64,000 nucleotides of DNA from Poteriospumella lacustris (lineage: Eukaryota > Sar > Chrysophyceae > Chromulinales > Dinobryaceae). The translations under genes and the position numbers were made by a program. The DNA lies in NCBI GenBank assembly GCA_008000375.1, contig SMOI01000024.1:145582-209581 (forward strand), given 5' to 3'. This document shows, in pieces, positions 35,689-46,155 of this stretch (within the stretch, counting starts at the first letter, position 1; every line of letters starts with the position of its first letter). The notes beneath the pieces are model-generated. The model was not told the DNA's origin and did no database searches. It saw nothing but the letters and a program-made list of their open reading frames with translations.

Positions 35689-36471
35689 ATGCAGCAGGCA
35701 GCTTCCGAAAGCGAAGTTGTGGGATGGCAAGACCTGTTCGTCAACAAAAGATGGGGAAATAACCTCATGCTTTTGAAATATTGTCAATCCCTGAATATAT
35801 CCGTGAAATCGGAAATGGACGATAATCTGTTGCAGTCGAGTATTCCAAGTACGCCTTTGCAAGGTGTCAAGAACTATCTCGCGAGTACTGGTACACAAGA
35901 AGAATATTGCGATGCCATTCGGCGGTGTTTCTACAAGCGCTTCTCGCCGTCGTCGTCGGGCGGAGAAACGGACGAAGTTTTGTTTCGGCGAATTTGCGAA
36001 AGAGTGTCGAATGGGCTGGGTTGGTCAAGATCCTGTCAATGTATGCGGGCTGCACCTCCTCCGACGACATCCAACGAAAATGTTATCGCGGCGTTTCGTA
36101 CACACTTCAAGAAGGAGCAACACTTGGCATTGCTCTACCAACAAATACAAGAAGTGTTCTGTGACTTCTATGCTCCGTCGGTATCCATTTATCAACACAG
36201 TGGGTCGGGCAAAACAAAGACCGTCATCGAATTAGGTCTCTGTGTGTTCCCACTGCTGTATCTGTGCTTTCGCGAGTATGGTACCGAGGGCTATCCTTCG
36301 ACTGCAGCGTCACCGTTGCGAAAGTACCTTCTGTTCGATGAACCGTCAAGCTCTCTGGAGGCGCCGGTGAGACCTTGCCTCATCGTCATCGTGTGCACTG
36401 GAACGGTTTCGTACTCATGGCATCGTACACGCGTGAAGTCGAGCTGGCAGCTGAAAGGCATGAACTCGTGA
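35689..36471 (+). CDS. P-loop NTPase-like fragment, probably truncated or mis-spliced gene
   Basis: From ATG 35689 the frame runs MQQAASESEVVGWQDLFVNK, through a helical region, to VSIYQHSGSGKTKTVIELG, a Walker A motif (GSGKT), and then RKYLLFDEPSSSLEAP. The arrangement (helical N-region, xYxHSGSGKT, short strands) recalls large NTPases fused to effectors in oomycetes and fungi, but I cannot name it. An acceptor-like TTTAG sits at 35659-35663, so upstream exons are possible, and a donor-like GTGAGA at 36367 could end the exon. The 3' end lies in the 130-bp direct repeat at 36371-36500, where another frame (HWNGFVLMASYTREVELAAE) looks more protein-like. Domain C-terminal to the Walker A is missing, so it is likely a remnant. 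Confidence 0.4.
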   Translation: MQQAASESEVVGWQDLFVNKRWGNNLMLLKYCQSLNISVKSEMDDNLLQSSIPSTPLQGVKNYLASTGTQEEYCDAIRRCFYKRFSPSSSGGETDEVLFRRICERVSNGLGWSRSCQCMRAAPPPTTSNENVIAAFRTHFKKEQHLALLYQQIQEVFCDFYAPSVSIYQHSGSGKTKTVIELGLCVFPLLYLCFREYGTEGYPSTAASPLRKYLLFDEPSSSLEAPVRPCLIVIVCTGTVSYSWHRTRVKSSWQLKGMNS

Positions 36472-36500
36472 GTAGAAAAGGTCGACGATACTTTGGCGAT
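36371..36500 (+). repeat. 130-bp direct repeat, left copy
   Basis: Matches 38206-38335 with about five mismatches in 130 bp. The pair brackets DUF285 copy 2. Both copies keep the same open frame (HWNGFVL...EVELAAERHEL) followed by a GTGAGT donor-like sequence, so the repeat looks like a duplicated exon end. Confidence 0.85.
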
Positions 36501-36571
36501 AGAATCGAATGAGAGAAAGGAGCTTCAAGGTGAACCGAACCTTGTAATAACGAGATCATCCACAACAGAGC

Positions 36572-37646
36572 ATGATTTCCCCACGAACGCTCTCGGACCA
36601 TCTCGTACCACGTCCCACGCAACGGCGACTCGCCGTGGTGGTGGATTTATGTTTGTACCGCGTGGTGACCAAACGATGCGGAGGTCGAGTGTTGCCGTTC
36701 GGGGTTCGGCAGATGATCAAGAGCTATGCGTGGGTGACATTCAGCAACGAGACACTAAAGGAGGCCGTACGCCTGTGGTGCAGCGACCGAGCGAGCGCCC
36801 TGCAGCGGTACGGTGATATCAACGATTGGGACGTGAGCGAAGTAACCAGCATGACATCGCTCTTCGAAGAAACCAGTTTCAACTATAGCATAGATCGTTG
36901 GGATGTGCGACGAGTCACATCGATGGACCGGATGTTTAATTTCGCGGGTGAATTCAACCAGCCGCTTGACACGTGGGATGTGAGAAAGGTCATCGACATG
37001 AGGTACATGTTCAAAGGAGCCAGATCGTTCAATCAACCGTTAGCAACATGGGATGTGAGTCAGGTTGCTGATATGCTGTGGCTGTTCGACGGAGCCTCGT
37101 CATTCAATCAGCCGCTGTCTACATGGGATGTGGGTCAGGTCACCGACATGAGTCGGATGTTCAGTGGAGCCGCATCGTTCAATCAGCCGTTGTCAACGTG
37201 GGAGGTGGGGCACGTCACTACTATGGGTTCGATTTTTAGTGGAGCCACGTCGTTCAATCAGCCGTTGGATGCATGGGATGTGAGTCGGGTCACCGACATG
37301 TGTTTGATGTTCATTGGGGCCTCGTCGTTCAATCAGCCGTTGTCTACGTGGGATGTGAGCCAAGTCACTGATATGAGTTCGATGTTCAGTGGAGCATCGT
37401 CGCAACCAACCGTTGTCTACATGGGATGTGAGCCAAGTCACTGATATGTGCAGCATGTTCAACGGAGCCACGTCGTTCAATCAGCCGTTGTCTACCTGGG
37501 ATGTTGAGCACGTCAACGATATGAGTTGGATGTTCAACGGAGCTGAATCGTTCAATCAGCCATTGGATACATGGGGGTCACCCAGATGGCTGGCATGTGG
37601 GGACGATGCTACTTCGTTTCAACATCTGAGGCCGGGGAAGCTCTGA
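36572..37646 (+). pseudogene. DUF285/BspA-type 25-residue-repeat protein, copy 2, with a frameshift
   Basis: Homologous to the gene at 33566 from its first codons: RLAVVVDLCLYRVVTKRCGG, VLPFGVRQMIKSYAW, LKEAVRLWCSDRASALQRYG, then DINDWDVSEVTSMTSLF and about ten repeats of FNQPLSTWDVSQVTDM type. Here the N-terminal region and repeats are in one frame (36572-37444), but at about 37395-37405 two bases are missing relative to the repeat consensus (SSQPT instead of SSFNQP) and the last two to three repeats continue in another frame to 37646. Whether this truncates a working protein or is an error cannot be told. The conserved N-terminal module of about 70 residues is probably a small helical domain specific to this family. 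Confidence 0.78.
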
Positions 37647-39228
37647 TCGTTCATTTCGTGCGGGGCGACTGACAACTTGATGATTTCGGTTCCGTTCCCT
37701 GTTGCGGCGACGAGTAGCGCGGCTGCTAATTTCATACGGAGGGTGGGTTGGTGGCAGCATCGCCTCTGTGAGGTATGGTCACCTGTCTGTGTGCGACGAA
37801 TATTGCAGGGTAGTAGATGTTGGGGGAAAAATGGTTGTTGGTAGCAGTGACCGGTTTCGCTCTGTAGTGTCTCACGTGAGAAGACGGAGTGCAGCGTAAA
37901 AGAGAGTTTCGGCCGTTCGTCGTTGTTTGTCATATAGTTTGTTTGTTTGTGGATGTGATGTTCATGTCTGGACGCCTCGACCTTCAGCGATCCGGATGTG
38001 TATGCTGCGAGGGACCAGGCTGGCACCTCCCCTACGCTGCTGCTGCTGTTGCCTCCAGCGCCTCCTTCAGAGCTCCACAGTACATATCCGCCACCAATGC
38101 TGTTGCTGCGCGTATACGAAGGCCCAAGAATCGCCACCGGTTGACAGGCCACATACATACTTGGTACAGTCCATAGCCGTTGTCGTCGTCACATCCAGCA
38201 GCAGTGACCTTGCCTCATCGTCATCGTGCGCACTGGAACGGTTTCGTACTCATAGCGTCGTACAAGCGTGAAGTCGAGCTGGCAGCTGAAAGGCATGAAC
38301 TCGTGAGTAGAAAAGGTCGACGATACTTTTGCGATACGGTGAATGTCGTCGCTCGTGATCAACGTCTTTCTTCGGGGGTTTATTTCCTGCTACTATCAAC
38401 ACAGACCATGTGGGGTTTGCTGTGTCCCCTTAATGTACTTGTGCTATCAGAACGGCAACCGGATACGGTTGCACTACACCGACCAGTGACGAAGCCTTCA
38501 TATTGCTGTCCTATACTAGTTGCATCGATAACAAACCCAATACAGCGTTTCAGCACAACAGAGACTCATTAACGTTGCGTTACTTGCTGTCTCCCGCAGA
38601 ACTGCGCCGCACCGGGATCTCCACAGAGACACAGGTGCAGAGCGCACGCGACCGACCGACCGACCGATCGTGGAGATTGGGGAGAGACCGCGAAAGCAAC
38701 AGCGACAAAACAGCAGACTCGAAACAAGCGGAGACGAACAAATGACGCAAAGGAGACAGAGAGGGAGAGAGGGAGAGAGAGGGAGAGAGGGAGAGGTTGT
38801 GTATGAGAGGCGGAGGAGACAGACGAGAGTGCGCAGCAGCGGTAGCAGGACGAGGAGATCCAGTACACCCGATAGTGTAAGCGACTCGAGAGGGAAAGCA
38901 GTCTATATCTACAGTCTACAGTCTACAGTTCAGTTAGACGGTCGCTTCATGGTGCAGCAGAAGGAGGACGACTGATTCGGGAGAGAAAGAGAAAGAGAGA
39001 GAGGAGGGGAAGGGAGGAGGAGGCAGAGGGGGCAGGGACGCAGGGACAGGCTCAATGCAAACTAACCGACGACGAACGATGTCGCACTGCACCACGACCA
39101 CCACCACGACCACCACCACGACCACCACCGCCATGACCACCACATGGGACAACCAACAAAATAAACCAAAACAAATGAAAACGACAACGAACGAACGGAC
39201 GGTAGGCGACACGCGACATGGTCACCGC
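37647..39228. other. Accessory intergenic region with repeat copy and low-complexity tracts
   Basis: Contains the right copy of the 130-bp direct repeat (38206-38335), a GA-rich tract at about 38757-38802 and a CCACGACCA-type tract at about 39089-39132. A 179-codon minus-strand ORF (37619-38158) and a plus ORF (38180-38572) are open but show no domain; I leave them uncalled. Confidence 0.4.
38206..38335 (+). repeat. 130-bp direct repeat, right copy
   Basis: Partner of 36371-36500. Its differences are scattered single bases. The coding-like frame is kept (GFVLIASYKREVELAAERHEL) and is followed by the same GTGAGT. Confidence 0.85.
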
Positions 39229-42200
39229 TCAGTCGTTGTACTCGTTGGCGTACAAAACATGTCGACGCAGGGCCTCGAACCACTCCTTCTTCTCGTCTTT
39301 GTTCTGCATCTGGACGATCAACAGACTGCCCGACGCATCTGTGATGCTCAACCGTTCTTGGGCATCCGTCATCCGCCCGCCGCCGCCTTGTTCGTCCGTC
39401 ACGACGACGATGACCTTGGCGCCTTTCAAATTGATTTTGCCCTTCGGCGCCTCGGCCGTGCCCTTCTTACTCGCGACATTGTCCTGCTCGTAGTACGACA
39501 GCACCCCGTAGTTCAACACGAAGAACCGCCGTCGCCAATTGCGCACGAGATGGCCCTGCTTCAGCAGCCAGCCCGTCTTCATGTCCGGGATCTGGATCAA
39601 CGTCTTCAGCGACGCGATGTGCGCGTTGCGCGCCGACAACACCAGTTGGTACAGGTCCCGCATGTACTCGCTCAACACGTAGCAGTTGAGGAACTGCCCG
39701 CCGCTGGCGTAATTCACCAATTGGAAGCCAAAGCCCGTCGACGGGATGCCCATGGCCTTGGCCCCGCCGACCAACGAACCCGCCGCGCCGCTCTCACTGT
39801 CACGACTTTCCGCCGCGTTGGACGATGATGTCGTCGCATCGATCTGCGCCAAGGAGCAATCTTCGACGTTGAATTCGCCCTTGAAGTTCATCCGCAAATC
39901 GAAGTACTGCAGCTTGTTCTCGGCGACGAAGGTGAGTCGCTCCTTCCACGACTTGACGCCGTGGCCCTGTTTGAAGACTTTGCCAATGAACGCAGCACTG
40001 TAGACGGTCTTCTCGGTCTCGGTGAGGTTGAGCACGGGTGGAACGACCTCGGAGAGTTCGTCTTGTCGTAGGAACAACGCGTTGGTCTGCAGGTACAGCG
40101 GCTGCGTCAGCAGTTGGAAGTCCGGCGCCAAGCGAATGTGCAGCGCGGCCAATCGGACGAGCACTTCCTTCGCCAACTGTTCACGTAGATCGCCGCTTTT
40201 GTCTTGTAACGCCGCGAAGAAGACGGCGGACGGCACGACGATGTCGACGACAGTGGCGCGACCACCGTTGTTGCCGCTGTTGGAGGAGGAGGCCTCGAAG
40301 GGGTCGGCGATCTCCGCCGAGACTTGGCCGATGATGTGCGGCAGAGGCTTCGGGATCTCGCTCGTTCGACCGGCGGGTAACGTGTAAATGTACGAACGAC
40401 GCTTGCCGCTGCCGCTGGGTGGCGTCGGGGTCGAAGCTGCCGTCGAGGGCGACGCGTTGCCATGCTCCTCCCCACCACCGCCACCGCCACCGTTCGCGAA
40501 GAGCTGCGTCACGAAGCCCACCGCGGGATGATGGGTCACGTTGATGTACAACCGTTGGGACGGCCGTTGACGCATGACGGAAATGACGAAGCCTGGTTCG
40601 GGGTACAGCAAAATGTCCTTCAGATTCACCTCGTGCGCCTTCATCGTGTCCAAAATGAAGTTGAAGTTCTTCCCGAACAGACGCGACAGCTCCTCTCGGG
40701 GCAACACCATCGCCTTCAACGTGCGATCGACACCTAATCCAGCACTGTCACCCACGGTCGCTAAGATCGTTGATCCACGAAGCTGGACGACCGATTCACG
40801 ATGCTTGGGGCCCGTCCCAGCCATCGACAGCCGAGCGGTTTCATCGACCGACAACGTGCGCGTCCGTTGTTTGCCAGAGTTGGTCGACAGATCAGAACCC
40901 GCGCGATCTCGGGGCGTTGACGCGCTGGCGGAAGTCGTCGCAATGGGAGGTGGTACCGCCGGGATCTGTGGCACGGCAATGAACGCCTGCGTCGCCGGTA
41001 CCAAGGCACTGCGCACGGCACTGCCCGCGCCGACGTCATCGCGGCCTTTGTAGTTCGACGTGATCTGCAGGACCTTCGGTGTCATCGACACATCTTCTCG
41101 ATAGGCGGCCACCAACAACTGCATGATTTGGTTGTTCAATCGCGCACGGGCCGCCCCCGTCGCATCGAGCGCACAGACGGTCAATTCGTCCGGGTGGACG
41201 AGGACGTCGTACAAGACGCAATAGGAGCCATCCTTTTCGTTTTGATGCTCTACGGGCGTATTCACGAGCATGTAAATCTTCTTGTTCGCATCGATACGCG
41301 TGGAAGACGGCTCCGTTTTCAGTGGAACCGCCGTGGACGCACAGACGTTGACGAAGATTTTGGTGCCGTTCGACCGCTTCGTCTTCACGACGAAGCCTGG
41401 CGTTGGCGCGATCGTTCGCAACTCTCCATAGTAAAGCATACGGCGGCGTCGTTCTTCGGTGTCCACATCGGTATCCAGCAATTGACAGGCAACTTCTGTG
41501 GTCATTTGCGACGACTTCGACCCGGTGGTGGTCGCTGACGAGGGGGCACCCGTTGTCGATGCACTTCCCGTCGCCGCAGGGGTCGCAAGCAAGGACGCAC
41601 GATCCGCTCTCCCTGAACCACTCGTCGGCGCCGACGAAGGTTGTCGCATTCGATCCATCGCCGCTCGTTGAAACTCTTCTTGTTGTTGCATTTTCAATTT
41701 GCGCAACTTCTCTTCCGGCGTTTCTTCTTGAACCTTCTGCGGCGGTACCACTGGAATAACTTGTTTGGCTGCAGGCTTAGGTCGATTGGGAGTACAATCT
41801 ACCGTATCTTGGCCGTAGAAACACAAATTGCAGACACGGAAATCACCCAGGCCGCGCAATTCTCGAATTTGCGCAGTGCTTTGCGAGCATTCCGAACAGA
41901 AAATGTTCCCACAGGCTTTGCAGTGATGTTTGTATGCGAACATGCCAAAGGGAGCTCGACGACAAAGCATGCAAATGTCCACATCGTCATTCAATATCCA
42001 TCCCACATCTTTGTACTCAGGCGCTTCCATCGATTTCGCGACAATGCGATGAATCACTTTCTTTCGACTGGATTGAGGATCGACGACGAAGTCTTCATCG
42101 AAGATGCCGTCAATGACCACATTTGGGATATCAGGTGTAAGTGTGGAGGACTTTCTTCCATGTCGGGCAGTGTCGTAATCCTTGCGCAGAACATGCAATG

Positions 42201-42243
42201 GCTTGGTGATCACTGCTTTCAAGAAATTCACGTGATACGACAT
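39229..42243 (-). CDS. FYVE zinc finger, two PIH1-like and two PH domains: endosomal adaptor-type protein
   Basis: One exon of 1004 residues from ATG 42243 (the in-frame upstream TTG is not a start). A FYVE finger lies at about 85-150: CMLCRR, YKHHCKACGNIFC, CSQS, then VCNLC; the R/K-HHC-x-CG core binds PtdIns3P on endosomes. At about 270-380 comes LRTIAPTPGFVVKTKRSNG then KIFVNVCAS, a pattern of the PIH1 N-domain (Hsp90/R2TP cofactors); at about 544-610 LLYPEPGFVISVMRQR then RLYINVTHHPAVGF repeats it. Two PH domains close the protein: FKQGHGVKSWKERLTFV (about 755) and GWLLKQGHLVRNWRRRFFVL (about 890-1000). Ser/Ala-rich linkers separate them. Likely a membrane-bound adaptor; the domain set is unusual. 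Confidence 0.85.
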   Translation of the reverse strand: MSYHVNFLKAVITKPLHVLRKDYDTARHGRKSSTLTPDIPNVVIDGIFDEDFVVDPQSSRKKVIHRIVAKSMEAPEYKDVGWILNDDVDICMLCRRAPFGMFAYKHHCKACGNIFCSECSQSTAQIRELRGLGDFRVCNLCFYGQDTVDCTPNRPKPAAKQVIPVVPPQKVQEETPEEKLRKLKMQQQEEFQRAAMDRMRQPSSAPTSGSGRADRASLLATPAATGSASTTGAPSSATTTGSKSSQMTTEVACQLLDTDVDTEERRRRMLYYGELRTIAPTPGFVVKTKRSNGTKIFVNVCASTAVPLKTEPSSTRIDANKKIYMLVNTPVEHQNEKDGSYCVLYDVLVHPDELTVCALDATGAARARLNNQIMQLLVAAYREDVSMTPKVLQITSNYKGRDDVGAGSAVRSALVPATQAFIAVPQIPAVPPPIATTSASASTPRDRAGSDLSTNSGKQRTRTLSVDETARLSMAGTGPKHRESVVQLRGSTILATVGDSAGLGVDRTLKAMVLPREELSRLFGKNFNFILDTMKAHEVNLKDILLYPEPGFVISVMRQRPSQRLYINVTHHPAVGFVTQLFANGGGGGGGEEHGNASPSTAASTPTPPSGSGKRRSYIYTLPAGRTSEIPKPLPHIIGQVSAEIADPFEASSSNSGNNGGRATVVDIVVPSAVFFAALQDKSGDLREQLAKEVLVRLAALHIRLAPDFQLLTQPLYLQTNALFLRQDELSEVVPPVLNLTETEKTVYSAAFIGKVFKQGHGVKSWKERLTFVAENKLQYFDLRMNFKGEFNVEDCSLAQIDATTSSSNAAESRDSESGAAGSLVGGAKAMGIPSTGFGFQLVNYASGGQFLNCYVLSEYMRDLYQLVLSARNAHIASLKTLIQIPDMKTGWLLKQGHLVRNWRRRFFVLNYGVLSYYEQDNVASKKGTAEAPKGKINLKGAKVIVVVTDEQGGGGRMTDAQERLSITDASGSLLIVQMQNKDEKKEWFEALRRHVLYANEYND

Positions 42244-42682
42244 TTTCGAGGACAATCCGAACTCACGAATCAAAGTACGTTACACCTCGCTTAGCATGTA
42301 AACAAGATGGATCCTGAACGAAAGTGCTCATTGCAGGCGGTCAAAGTAGTCCGTATCTCTGGCCAATCTTATCGATCGTGGGCCAAAGCTGCTGCCGCTG
42401 CAGTTGCCGTCGTCGTCGTTTCAGCGCCGGTGAAGATCTCGTTGGCAACGTGTACAATGGTTGTGTTGTCATCGTATGGTTCTATAGCAAGTATGTTCAT
42501 ATCCGAAAGGTACACGTGTGGTCATGATCATCATGTCCGACGCCTGGTCAGTGTTTGGCGATGACAACAACGATGGATCCTCAGTAAAATGACCCGTTCG
42601 TTGTGTGTATTATATCGATATTGAGACCTCAACCCTCTTGGTTGTATTACTTTGAGACGTGTTGTTGAGCAGAGAAGCTGCG
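42244..42682. promoter_or_regulatory. Divergent upstream region, FYVE protein and WAPL
   Basis: 439 bp between two divergent starts, so promoters of both genes are here. No clear element is seen. A short CTGCCGCTGCAGT/CGTCGTCGTC tract lies at about 42390-42422. Confidence 0.35.
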
Positions 42683-44994
42683 ATGAAGCGTTTCTCTTAT
42701 CGTGAGACCTCGAGGTCTACAAGTAGCAACAGCAGCAGCGACGACAATCGTGAGCATTTGAAAGAGAAAGGTCAACGGAAGAGGTTATTAGAAGATCTAC
42801 AGTTTGCCATTGCGTCTATTAAAAGCTTGTCAGCAGATGTGCAGGTGGTGAATGCGCGTCAGCTGCTGCGGGACGTGACCGATCGACGAGTGCTGCTCTG
42901 TCAGGAGGAGGAAGTCTTCGCAGCATTATCAACCGCTATCCTTGATGACTGCGTATCGCCCTTTGCCTATCAAGCCGTAGTCTTTGCATTTTCGACTCTG
43001 ATAGCACACTTGGCACTGCAAGCCGACGTCTCCATCAAGATTGTGAGGTACTTGAATGCCGATGGGATTGGAGCACTTCTGCGTTCGATGGTCGCTCGGT
43101 CTGGCTCCACCAACACGTCCGATTCACAATCAAAATCGACACCCGGTTCCCCAACTCCGGCCAATACTGCGACAAGCTCAAGCTCAAGCAGTCGCCTCAT
43201 GTCCAAGCGAAAATTCTCTTCGAAGCAGCAGCCACCGGCGGAGTCCGCGGCGCTGCCGCTGACGTCATCTCCGTCGGCGTTTCCCAACGACATCCTCACA
43301 GCAGTATTCCTCAGTAGAGTTTATTTCGCCATTTCTCTGTTGCAGCAACGAGTCTATGAGAGCAAAGGGGCGGAGGAAGAGGACGGTTCGGACACCAACA
43401 TCCGCAATTCCACGAAACAAGCGCAGTGGCTCAAGTCGCAATTGCAACAAATTCAGCTGACAGTGTGCGAACTGAAGCTTCCTCAGCGATGGGCCAAACT
43501 TCTTCAGCAACGGCTATTCAACGTATCGTCGCCTTCCTTTGGATTTACCAATGGGAATACCGCTCAATCTTGTTTTGAGCTGTGGCTGTTGAGCACGGTG
43601 CTGCACGACACGGTGGCTGGCTGCGAAGGCGCCGCTACCTTGCTCGACAAGACATATTCTCTCCGACCCAGTTCACCGGGAGCATCCAGTACATACGGAA
43701 GCGTACACAGCAGTAGCAACAATCAGTTTATGCTCGATGCCTTGTTTCGCCACGTGCTATGGGCCGTCGACCATACTGACGGACTGGATCAGTCCATCGC
43801 ACCGTCGGACAACGACATCGCCCTTCTCCAACAAATGGAGCCACTTTGTCCCGAGTTTGAAGATGGAGCCTTCGTGGGGATTATGTCGAGCCTTCAAGAA
43901 GCCTCCATCGCTTCGTCACGGTTGATGACGGCCGTGTCGAACTACGCGGGGAAGTTGGTCTTTAATCGCAGCCTCTTCTCCGACGAGAACGTCGAAGATT
44001 TGCTTCTCCGCTTATGTAGCAATCGATGGACCTCTGCAAGTTTATCAGAAGGTCAACAGGTAAGCGTCCCCCCCCCCCACGCGGTGCTGCATGCCATCGG
44101 TTGACGCAGAATTGATGTGGGTTGGTCTAGGAGCTGCGCATGTTGTTGGCATCGTTGACCAGTAACCTTCTGATGGCTTTGAACCCTGATACCGTCAATC
44201 GTATGGCCTTACTATCGACGGAGAAGCGATTGACTATCGCCGAAGCCATTGCAAAGCAGTTGCTGACCGCGTCTCGGAGCTTTCTTCGCGACCTCGACGA
44301 CACCGACGACATTCACAACTCCTCGTCGACCGCGGCCAAAGCGTCGTCCACGTTGAGTAGGCATCCCACCTTATCACAACCGTCAGCTTCTTCTTCCTCG
44401 CAAAGCAGTGGGCTGAAGAGCAGTGTGGGTTCGTCGGAGGAGGCTGTACCCGTGCAGGCCTTGGTCTGCGCAGCACATTTCGCACTGTTATTGCACGCGC
44501 TGTTGTGTCCACCGGCCACCCGCACCCACACGAGTAGTTCATCCTCGGACGAAAGCATTTATCAGTTGGTGAAGCAGAATCTACCTCGAGAATCGTTGTG
44601 GCTGGCCAGGCGCGTGTTGAAGGCGTATCTGTCGTTGTGCATGTCGTCCCGACCGTCTCTAGCTCACGCCTTGGCGGACGGTTCCGTTCGGTCTGCTCCA
44701 GCTATTTGTCTGTCCGTACTGGAAGAAGACAACTTGAAGCAGTGTTTGAATGCCTTGCGTAGTTTTGAACAACTAGATACGACTGTTTTGGGAGAAGCAC
44801 CGTTGGGGGACAGGAAACAACAATCCGTTGTACTGACCGGCACCAGTGAGACCCGTGGTGGTCGCGATGAAGCAACATCGAACGACGATTCTCGTCGTTC
44901 GAATGATCAAGAACCAACTTTAAGTGGCTGGAAACGAAAGAGGAAACTTGGTACCGCCAGCTCTTCAGCAGCTGGAGCTAAACGCTTCATATGA
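42683..44994 (+). CDS. WAPL-like cohesin-release factor, 2 exons
   Basis: Exons 42683-44059 and 44131-44994 (intron 71 bp, containing an 11-C run) give 746 residues; the ATG at 42683 is used because the in-frame codon at 42659 is GTG. The start of the conserved region (LLEDLQFAIASIKS, then NARQLLRDVTDRRVLL, EEVFAALSTAI) fits the WAPL HEAT-like domain. The C-terminal part has the diagnostic run VCAAHFALLLHALL, then SIYQLVKQNLPRESLWLARR, VLKAYLSLC, matching the end of WAPL proteins. WAPL opens cohesin rings with PDS5. Low-complexity Ser inserts (about 43080-43280 and 44320-44440) lengthen it. It ends with a basic, nuclear-localisation-like GWKRKRKL. Confidence 0.68.
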
Positions 44995-45421
44995 AATCAT
45001 CAGTCCGTTCTGTTATAACGTATAACTTACTTCAGCCGTGACTCCTGCAGGCAATCGTCCTTGAATGAAGTACCTTGGCCCAGTTATAGCACATAATTAT
45101 CACAGGTTGCTTGGCATATAGCCCCAGAACAGAAAACTGACATACAGGACATACACACGCCGGTACTACATACTACATACTGCCATGTGTCATCATACTG
45201 CTGCTGTCCTAGTGTCATCATCACCATGCACCGTCGGTGTCGCTGCGCCGTGTGGCACGAGACACCAACGCAGCAACAGGCAGCAGCAGCCGCCGTCACC
45301 GCTGTTCGTCTTGGATTGATTTTGGAGTCGAAGTTTGTTCGCTTTGTCTCGTCTATCGACTGTGATGATGGCTCCCTTGACTATCTCTACCTAATCACTA
45401 TTGCTTAGAAGCCGCTCTAGT
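44995..45421. promoter_or_regulatory. Intergenic region upstream of NDUFS8 copy 1
   Basis: About 430 bp. Contains the WAPL 3' flank and the promoter of the first NDUFS8 gene. Nothing recognisable as a gene. Confidence 0.35.
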
Positions 45422-46155
45422 ATGATCCGATCAACCTTGAGATCTCTTCCTGCGCGCCGTGCAAGCCAGACGCTTGCCGGTCGAACGGCAGTCCGTGGAT
45501 TGGCGTACTTCCCGGACAAGCAACTGACTGAGGACAAGCCGAAGTCCACTCCCTTGTCGGTCATTGCCGATCGCACAGCCGAGGTTTTCTTCATGACGGA
45601 GATTTTCCGTGCCATCTGGCTCACGTTTGAGGTCTCGATGAAGCCTAAGGTCACCATCAACTACCCTTTCGAGAAAGGACCCATTTCTCCGCGCTTCCGT
45701 GGAGAGCACTTGCTTCGCAGATATCCTTCGGGTGAAGAGCGCTGCATTGCATGCAAGCTTTGTGAAGCCATCTGCCCTGCCAATGTACGTTTACTCGCTC
45801 TGGCCTTGCATCGTCGCTCTCACGCTTCATCGTGTGACCTAATCTCGTCTTTGTGATTGTTTCTTCTACAGGCCATCACCATTGAGGCTGAGTTGCGCGA
45901 TGACGGCACTCGTCGTACGACCCGCTACGATATTGACATGACCAAGTGCATTTACTGCGGTTTCTGCCAGGAGGCCTGTCCTGTCGATGCCATTGTGGAG
46001 GGCCCGAACTTCGAGTTCTCTACGGAGACTCACGAAGAGCTTCTCTACGACAAGGAGAAGCTCTTGGCCAACGGTGACAAGTGGGAAGTTGCGGTTGCTC
46101 GCAACTTGGTCGCCAACCACTTGTACCGATAAACGGTCTCTTTGTTGTGTCATGC
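45419..46155. repeat. Left arm of a 0.7-kb inverted repeat
   Basis: Mirrors 46517-47253 on the other strand. The arms share both exons and the intron exactly, apart from one synonymous base and small differences after the stop codon. Homology stops a few bases before the ATG and about 20 bases after the TAA. Confidence 0.95.
45422..46132 (+). CDS. NDUFS8: NDUFS8 (complex I TYKY/23-kDa subunit), copy 1, 2 exons
   Basis: Exons 45422-45784 and 45872-46132 (intron 87 bp) give 207 residues. Two 4Fe-4S motifs are complete: [14 protein letters not shown] and [16 protein letters not shown]. Around them are the family blocks [29 protein letters not shown] and [20 protein letters not shown]. The N-terminus ([20 protein letters not shown]) is a typical mitochondrial presequence. 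The subunit carries clusters N6a and N6b in the peripheral arm of NADH:ubiquinone oxidoreductase. An almost identical copy sits in reverse orientation 400 bp downstream. Confidence 0.97.

Noticed and set aside
37619-38158. 179-codon minus-strand ORF
   Set aside because: Open but in a degenerate repeat-bearing region, with no domain, and composition not convincing.
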